Positions 58,181-64,000 of a DNA stretch of 64,000 nucleotides are shown here, piece by piece (the first letter of the stretch is position 1; every line of letters begins with the position of its first letter). Source of the stretch: Adiantum capillus-veneris (lineage: Eukaryota; Streptophyta; Polypodiopsida; Polypodiales; Pteridaceae); assembly GCA_014529385.2 (NCBI GenBank), contig CM043968.1, forward strand, positions 26,609,013 through 26,673,012. Reading direction: 5' to 3'. Position numbers and translations under genes: made by a program. A model generated the notes under the pieces. The model was not told where the DNA came from. It ran no database searches and saw only the letters and a list, made by a program, of their open reading frames with translations.

Positions 58181-59608
58181 ATCTCCCACGTATTCACTTG
58201 TCTAACAAGAACAAGAAAAATTGAACGACTTGTGTGACTGTGTCTAACAAGAACAAGAAAAATTGAACGACCTTACTCCCTACTCTTTATTCATTACTAG
58301 GTTATACTGGCTCGATTGACGACCTATTAATTAATTAGCACCAAAGATACTCTCCCCTAGTATTGTCAAACCAAGGGACGTGGGTTCGCCCCAGTTCTTG
58401 CGTGATGTCTCGCTCTTCTGCGCCTGAGCACAGGCCCATGCCAGTCCTCCTGAGCTGCATCCACCCTTCCTCTCCTCGCTACACAGCACCTTGATCCACC
58501 ACATCGCGTCGATAGCCTGAGAGAGAGGCAGAGGTAATCGGGCATGCATGAGAGCAAGCAGGCCAATGGCACGACTTAGGCGAGGAGCTTCACAGCATCG
58601 ACGGAGACTACAACAGAGGATTCGAGAGAGAGAGAGAGAGGGAGAGAGAGTTTCGCATCTCTGTTGCTGCTACTAGACGACCTCCCTGGATTCGTCACCG
58701 CCTCCCACACCGCCATTGCATGAACCTCCTGCACAGTTCTGCCAGTGCACTCCTGCTCCGCAAACCTCCTTCCCCTCGTACCCAATGCGATCCCCTCTCA
58801 TAGATACGCGCACCCCACCAACTGACATCCAAAAATTGTCAACCTTCTGTTTTGGCCACCCTTTTCTCTCTCCTCCACGTGACAGCTCCCTGCTTTTTCA
58901 CATCGAACCCATCGAAGGGATCTCCAAAGATACGCGTTAATTCAGCTGCTTAGCAAAATTGTGCAGACATGCTGCTCCCTACTCTTTATTTTCCCCCTTC
59001 CTTGGTTGAAGGCTTTTAACGTCCTAAAAGCGATGGAAAGCGCTGGGAGTTGATCACAACACCAAGCGACAATAATCATTGAATTGGATGTAAACCACTT
59101 TGGCAACCTGATCTCTGTGCCCTGTGCTGGACACATCCATCTAATTAAAAAACAATGCATGTGTATTCCCCCGCCCCGCCCTGCCCCGCCTGCTGCGAGC
59201 TGCCCACACCGAGTTTTGGCATTGTTTTCCCATTGTCGTAAACCAGTACGGCCAAGCAGCAGACTCAGCCCTCATCCCCGCATGCAGGCGAACCATCCTA
59301 CCATGCACCTGCGTACTCACCTGGAAATCGCGATAGCATTTTTGATACTTTTCGATTTTGTTTCAACTGGTACCTCTTACTTACTCCTATTGGCGCCGCG
59401 TTAAAAAAATTCATTAGTTGGAAGATGCCTCGGCATCTCCAAACTAATGCCTTTCCTATGACGATGACTCATCAATAATGCACGAAGGAGTAGAGCACCG
59501 TGGACTCAGGCAAGCCTCGATGCGTGCGATTCTGAGAGCAAAACAGACTCACATGCACCACTCTCGCAAGCAGGAGGCAAAGAGCATTTGCGGAAGCACT
59601 CTCGGAGG

Positions 59609-59640
<32 letters not shown>

Positions 59641-59936
59641 CCATGCGAGATCTTGCAGGCAAGAAGAGAAGACAGCACGCGTGCACGCTCGGCCCTGCCC
59701 TTTGCTTTCCCCCTCATTCTCTCCCTCACGCCCTTGTCGAATCTCTGTCCTCGTGTGGAGAGATGATCCAAGATACGGCATGGCAGTCACGTGTGTGATG
59801 GTCCAAAAGCTCACAATCCGTTCTACTAACCGTGATAATTTCCCCCTTCCTTTTACTTAAAAACTTAATGATCCCATCTTTGAGGTCTGTTCCTACGACT
59901 CTCTCTCCCTCTCTTCAACACACTGCTCCCCCGGCG
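57641..59936. other. Region upstream of the Vma12-like gene, microsatellite-rich
   Basis: A compound simple-sequence block spans 57979-58179. GA runs occur at 58628-58650 and 59609-59641. A 43-bp duplication lies at 58199-58270 (GTCTAACAAGAACAAGAAAA twice). Several patches (58380-58900, 59160-59330, 59480-59760) are richer in G and C than most of the window, as expected near a gene. I cannot assign a transcription start or an upstream exon. Confidence 0.55.
57979..58179. repeat. Compound simple-sequence block
   Basis: In order: (CT)n, poly-C, poly-A, (CA)n, a long poly-C, then after a short unique spacer (TG)n and (AG)n. The homopolymer runs are unusual and could contain sequencing length errors. 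Confidence 0.95.
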
Positions 59937-60183
59937 ATGGTTGAACAGAACTGCGAGTCTCCTGCACCGTCTGGTCTACTTCTCAGGTGGACTCCCACAA
60001 TTCAAGAGGTTTTGCAGTCCGCCTCAAATACTGCATTGCATTCTCTACATCGCGACGATCCAGTGCCGTACAAGCTCCTCAGAGATGCATGGTTTGCAGC
60101 CTCGCCATCAGCACGGCCCCCGTGGCGTCATCTTCTTGCGGGGTCTACCTTTGTATTCAAGATTCCTCAACCTCGCGAGAAGG

Positions 60184-60225
<42 letters not shown>

Positions 60226-60226
60226 A

Positions 60227-60283
<57 letters not shown>

Positions 60284-60577
60284 GCATGCTTTCGTAAGCC
60301 CACGTTCAAATGCAATATGAAAAGAAGTGTTTTTGAGACAGCATACAGAAAGTAATCTTCATTTTGAGACGGAAAGATGGACAAGGAGTATGAGCTCAGA
60401 ATGGATGCTTTGTCTCACGTGAACTCCGTTTGCAGAGCGATGAATTAAAAGCTCGTCTAGCCCGACTGCAAGATGTTGCCGAACGAAAAGCATACGACGA
60501 TCTCGTCAAAGATGTTATTCCGCGCCAATTTGACGAGATGGAGTACTTTTCATCCTACAGGAATCAACTCGGTTTTG
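59937..60577 (+). CDS. V-ATPase assembly factor, Vma12/TMEM199-type, 5' part of gene
   Basis: Two exons are clear. Exon 1 (59937-60182) starts MVEQNCESPAPSG and ends PQPREK before GT. Exon 2 (60436-60577) begins after CAG with SDELKARLARLQDVAER and ends FSSYRNQLGF plus one base before GTAAGG. Joined they give about 130 residues. The REKS-ELKARL...ERK.Y and FSSY..QLGFG signatures match the soluble N-terminal part of plant Vma12 homologues, ER membrane proteins that help assemble the V0 sector of the vacuolar proton pump. In the family two membrane segments follow directly, and these are not found up to 61.5 kb. Intron 1 (253 bp) is filled with CT and CA repeats. Intron 2 is either very long and transposon-filled, or the gene is broken. 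This is the one convincing host gene in place. Confidence 0.8.
60183..60435 (+). repeat. Intron 1 of the Vma12-like gene, CT/CA microsatellites
   Basis: GT at 60183 and CAG at 60433-60435 bound a phase-0 intron. (CT)n and (CA)n runs alternate at 60184-60281 and begin two bases inside the donor. Confidence 0.8.
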
Positions 60578-60830
60578 GTAAGGCACAAGCACTGAAGTGT
60601 CTCATATTTTCACCCTGTGAAGAAAGCATAGACTTTATTTGCTTTGCAAGGTGTATTTCAGTATGGGGCTGAATGAAGCAAGTCCAATGCCAATTGGAAA
60701 ATATAGACATGTAATTGGATTCTGACACAAAGTACTATCATATTAGTGCCCTTTTTGTGCAAAAATGTGTGCGACAGTGCAACTTAAGACTTTCCTGAAA
60801 AAGTGTCAAACTTCAAACCGACCGCAGTCT

Positions 60831-61369
60831 TTAAAGTCCTTTGGTGCCTCCATAGGCGGGGAAATGATCGTACATTATCGCCCTTATGAGATGGTTGCCC
60901 TGTGACCCAAAAGATGTCCCAAAATATTGAGGCTTCTCATCATTATCCATGTGCATCATCCCTTTGATAGGGTATCCGTAGCGATCTCTATACATGCCTG
61001 GCATAGCCCTTTGCATGCTTCTCCGAGGCTATGGCATGTCTTTTTCTAGTATCTGGTGTCATCATGTCCATAGGCATTCCCACTTTTTTTAGTAGAACTC
61101 TCTCAAAATGAGGGAGTGAAATTATATCTGATTGTGCGTTGTATTGGAGGTCCATAGGCATTCCTATCCACACAATAAGATTGATATGCATCGGCACATG
61201 CACCAAGAGCATCTATGGCCATTAGAATGCTCAATGGCGCTGTTCGTTGTGTCTTGTAACATGCATATGTGAGCATTTCTGTTGCATTGTGATGTGCCAA
61301 CCACGGAATATTGGGTGAGACTGTGTGGGTATATAATTTTAATGTATCAAGACACCTGTTGGAGATCAA
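60831..61369 (-). pseudogene. Decayed coding segment of unknown family
   Basis: Three overlapping minus-strand open stretches (61369-61103, 61212-60988, 61016-60831) become one continuous protein-like reading of about 180 residues if two frameshifts are allowed, near 61110 and near 61005. Parts include LSILMAIDALGACADAYQSY, RNAYGPPIQRTIRYNF, RKRHAIASEKHAKGYARH and KPQYFGTSFGSQGNHLIRAI. Composition is that of an ordinary folded protein and not of a repeat. I do not recognise the family. It lies in intron 2 of, or downstream of, the Vma12-like gene and may belong to the neighbouring LTR element. Confidence 0.5.
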
Positions 61370-61540
61370 GGCGGGGTGTGATGGCTAATTTTACTATGCA
61401 AGAATATCAAGAGCCCCGAATTGGAATGAGAATATACTCCTTATTGGATGAGATTTTTCTTGGAAGTTCCCTCGGAAATTTTTAAGCTAACTTGAGTTGT
61501 TTTGCAAATATGCTGTAATCGCGGACGATTACTTTCTTTC

Positions 61541-61552
61541 AAGAAGGGGGGA
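61541..61552 (+). other. Polypurine tract, left side of the LTR-like block
   Basis: AAGAAGGGGGGA directly precedes TGTCACAAA. Confidence 0.7.
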
Positions 61553-62238
61553 TGTCACAAACTACTGACGTGTCAAGCCATTGAAGAGCGGAACCAACCT
61601 GCAGATCCCGATCGAGGGGTCTAAACTGTAGTAGAAGTAGAAGCAGCAAAATAAGTTTTACTAACTTGCAAAGTCTTGCCGTGTTGCCTAATTTCTAAAT
61701 AGGAGTTCCCGCCAACTTAAAATACTTCACAACTTTAAAACTTGAGTCGACACGTCCGATGTAGTTCTGTGGCCAGAGGTATTGGCCCCAAAGCCTTGCG
61801 TCCCTTTCGGTATTTCTTTATTATATTAATGCTTGAGCAAAGTACAACTCACGAAGGGGTCCTCTGCTCTCAGACTCTGCGTCCAGATGCTCTGTAGAGT
61901 GAGGCCCCTTGGGTCCTTTTTATTCTTTCAAGGGATGCCAAAAGCAGAGCCCCAAAAGCAATCTGACTCAAAAGCAATTGGTCCAAAAAGCAACTGACTC
62001 CAAAATCTGGCCCAAAAAGCATCAACGCAATTTGCAAAATTTCGTACAATCTGCCACGTCAGCACCCTGTCAGCGCGTTTTACGAGCGTCCGTACAGTCA
62101 GCCTGTCAGCGCATTTCACGAGCGTTCGTACTGCAAGCCTGTTAGCACGTTTCACGAGCAATCCGTAGAGGCAGTGCTACGTCATCATGCCGTACTGTGT
62201 GTCTCCGGGCAGCATTGCCACGTCATCATTTTGTGACA
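61553..62238. repeat. LTR-like block with inward polypurine tracts on both sides
   Basis: The block starts TGTCACAAA and ends TTTGTGACA, the end type seen in plant gypsy LTRs. Purine tracts border it on the plus strand (left) and on the minus strand (right). Its two ends are similar over about 27 bp when one is reversed. It contains a TATA-like TTATATTAAT near 61827. The part at 62030-62224 recurs at 63745-64000. It could be one LTR of about 686 bp or two 3' LTR pieces joined tail to tail. Confidence 0.6.
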
Positions 62239-62250
62239 TATCCCCCTTTT
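62239..62250 (-). other. Polypurine tract, right side of the LTR-like block
   Basis: On the minus strand AAAAGGGGGATA abuts TGTCACAAAA. This is the usual 3' end of a plant gypsy internal region, so an element on the minus strand extends to the right. Confidence 0.7.
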
Positions 62251-62430
62251 GAAAGAATTGTAATCACCCTTGATTACGCCTGCAAAATCAAATATAAGCC
62301 ATAAACCAGTTCAGTAGACACTTACTCTAAGTACTGACACACTAGACGACACAAATTCAACACACTTGTACAAAGACGACAATTACATTACATCACATTC
62401 ATATCACATTTAGAGCAAATCACATAGAAT

Positions 62431-62664
62431 CTAGGACTGTGGTTCTTGGCGTTTTATTTAGCAATCGCATCTAGATCCGCATCGAACCTCACTGATGTCG
62501 ATTTAACTAATCCCATATCGCGATCACGTCCATGGATTCTATCTGATCTAGGACCATGATTCCTGGCAATGTATTTAGCAATCGCATCTAGATCTATCCT
62601 AGATCTCACTGACGTCGGATTGACTAATCCCATATTGCGATCATGTCCATAGATTTCCGAGACC
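62431..62664 (-). repeat. Two tandem 117-bp units with coding character
   Basis: Units at 62431-62547 and 62548-62664 are diverged copies. Because 117 is a multiple of three, the minus-strand frame repeats a 39-residue module containing MGLVNPTSVRSRIDLDAIAK in one copy and MGLVKSTSVRFDADLDAIAK in the other. A stop ends the frame at 62458-62460. Possibly the variable end of a gypsy gag-pol gene. Confidence 0.75.
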
Positions 62665-63744
62665 AAAATGTTGCAGTCATTTGGTCAATCATTCCATCTA
62701 CACTCACTGTCATGTGTGAGTAATCATTTTCGGGGATCCCAATCCATTAATCACACACTGAGTTCATATTGAACAGAGTGGTTCAATCATTCAGTTCTAG
62801 TTGTGTGGCCATCTTATCCCGCAGGAACTCTTGATGCGCTCACGACAGTTCCATTGAATCATTTGTGATTCAAAATTCATGATTCGTAAGCAGGTTCATT
62901 CTAGAGCTGTCATTGCTCCAAAATCATCTCATTCTTGATTTTCACCTATTATCTGCACACAACTAGCAAGTTCTTTCATAAAACATTAGTTTTATATATA
63001 AATCAAGTTCATCTTGGGAAATTCCTATTTCAAAGTTCTTCATTCACACACTTAGTTCATACTGAACACAATGTTTCTATCATCTAGTCATCTCATCCGT
63101 CCATAAGTCTTGATGCACCTAGATCCCTGTGTAGCCATCTCATCCTACAGGAACTCTTGATGCGCTCACAACAATATCTAGTCATCTTATTCATATGGGA
63201 ATCTTGATGCACTAGAATCGTCATCATTCATTCAAAGTTCATGATTCTTATTTCGAATCATGATTAAGTTCATTCCAGAGCTATCGCTGCTCCCAATTCA
63301 TCGTCATCTTATTTTCGATTTCACCTGCAAAACAGGCAAAATTTTGAGCAAATGGTTCACCTCGTTGCAAAAGAGTTGAGGTCCAGTTCCATGTTTCCAA
63401 ATGCTTTCATATGCATGTTCCTCGCTCCTACTAGTTATCTGCACACATACAACAAGATATCAGTATCCCTTTAAGTTTCCTTTTCAAAATCTATTCTGAA
63501 GCGAGTATCTCCTCGCCTTGTAATATCTCCTCTGAGAGGTGTTATCTCTTCAGATTCTCCACGAGAACCCATGTGTAATCTGGGATTCTTTATGGCTTAT
63601 GCCCTGCAAGAGAGAGCGATGAAGACAGGAGTGTACCCGATGCGCGATGAAGTAAGGGTGGGAGTGGCTAATAAGTCTATGGTCGAGCCATGAAGATTTT
63701 TCAATAACAATTTCAAATAAAATTCCATTAGACATTGAAAGCGT
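62665..63744. repeat. Internal region with diverged repeats
   Basis: Short themes recur: GAACTCTTGATGCGCTCAC near 62825 and 63150, related forms near 63108 and 63200, and AGTTCATAYTGAACA near 62761 and 63055. No coding region is recognised. It is probably internal sequence of the right-hand LTR element. Confidence 0.55.
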
Positions 63745-64000
63745 CATCGCAATTTGCGGAATTCCGTACAATCTGCCACGTTAGCACCCTGTCAGCGCGT
63801 TTTACGGGCGTCCGTACAGTTAGCATGTCAGTTGCGTTTCACGGGCGTCCGTAGTGCCAGTTTGTCAGTGCGTTTCACGGGTAGTCTGTACAGACAGTAC
63901 CACATCATCATGCCGTATTGTGTGTGTCTGTCCAGGCAGTGCCACGTCATCATGCCGTACTTTGTGTATGTGTGTGTGCGTGCGCGTGCAGTATTGCCAC
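63745..64000 (-). repeat. Second copy of the LTR-like sequence, cut by the window end
   Basis: This segment is homologous, in the same orientation, to 62030-62224 (CGTACAATCTGCCACGT, CACCCTGTCAGCGCGTTTTAC). It contains extra CACGTCATCATGCCGTAC-type repeats and a GT-rich run near the end. By comparison the LTR end would lie about 16 bp beyond the window. Confidence 0.75.

Noticed and set aside
57872-58224. Frames across the CT, poly-C, CA, GT and AG block
   Set aside because: Simple-sequence artefacts. The homopolymers may also have length errors.
60578-61552. Third exon of the Vma12-like gene
   Set aside because: No AG followed by a phase-compatible frame with the expected membrane segment was found; the candidate after AG near 60649 reaches a stop within eight codons.

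Overview
This window looks like nuclear DNA of a land plant with a large, transposon-filled genome. The evidence is plant-type Ty1/copia and Ty3/gypsy retrotransposons, two CACTA (En/Spm) DNA transposons carrying both plant CACTA genes, a LINE remnant, SINE-like tRNA-derived segments, and one host gene whose sequence is typical of plant V-ATPase assembly factors. Long AG/CT microsatellites are exceptionally frequent. I cannot name the species; a fern or gymnosperm would fit the repeat content, but that is a guess.

Layout. 1-1.6 kb: a SINE-like segment and a microsatellite. 1.58-7.46 kb: a complete but dead copia element on the minus strand with a perfect 5-bp target-site duplication (TSD), a missing reverse-transcriptase core and a foreign 1.6-kb insertion flanked by a 9-bp repeat. 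7.5-13.4 kb: anonymous DNA with small copia and gypsy scraps and one unrecognised ORF. 13.5-15.9 kb: gypsy gag and protease remnant. 16.60-23.42 kb: CACTA-1 (plus strand, TSD ATA). 23.4-29.9 kb: microsatellite-rich DNA with no recognisable gene. 29.95-37.5 kb: decayed gypsy pol whose integrase is split by a 3.7-kb block containing a LINE-like ORF1/endonuclease.

39.46-56.30 kb is a three-level nest. An old, apparently non-autonomous copia element (39456-56300) contains a second copia element (41533-54595, TSD TTTTT). That element in turn contains CACTA-2 (46306-54222, minus strand, TSD AAA), inserted in the last part of its pol gene. CACTA-2 has an intact three-exon gene for a 371-residue Transposase_24-like protein, a damaged TNP2-like transposase gene, and a captured piece of a host heavy-metal-associated (HMA/HIPP-type) gene.

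56.3-59.9 kb: anonymous DNA with a SINE-like segment and compound microsatellites. 59.94-60.58 kb: the first two exons of a host gene for a Vma12/TMEM199-type V-ATPase assembly factor. Downstream of exon 2 are a decayed unidentified coding segment (60.8-61.4 kb) and an LTR-like block (61.55-62.24 kb) with polypurine tracts on both sides. Part of that block recurs at the end of the window.

How the parts relate. Most coding matter is transposon matter. Both copia copies of one family share the same two stop codons in integrase, and both CACTA copies share a stop codon in transposase. This suggests families spread by proteins supplied in trans, or recurrent decay at methylated sites. The host contribution is the Vma12-like gene and the HMA fragment inside CACTA-2.
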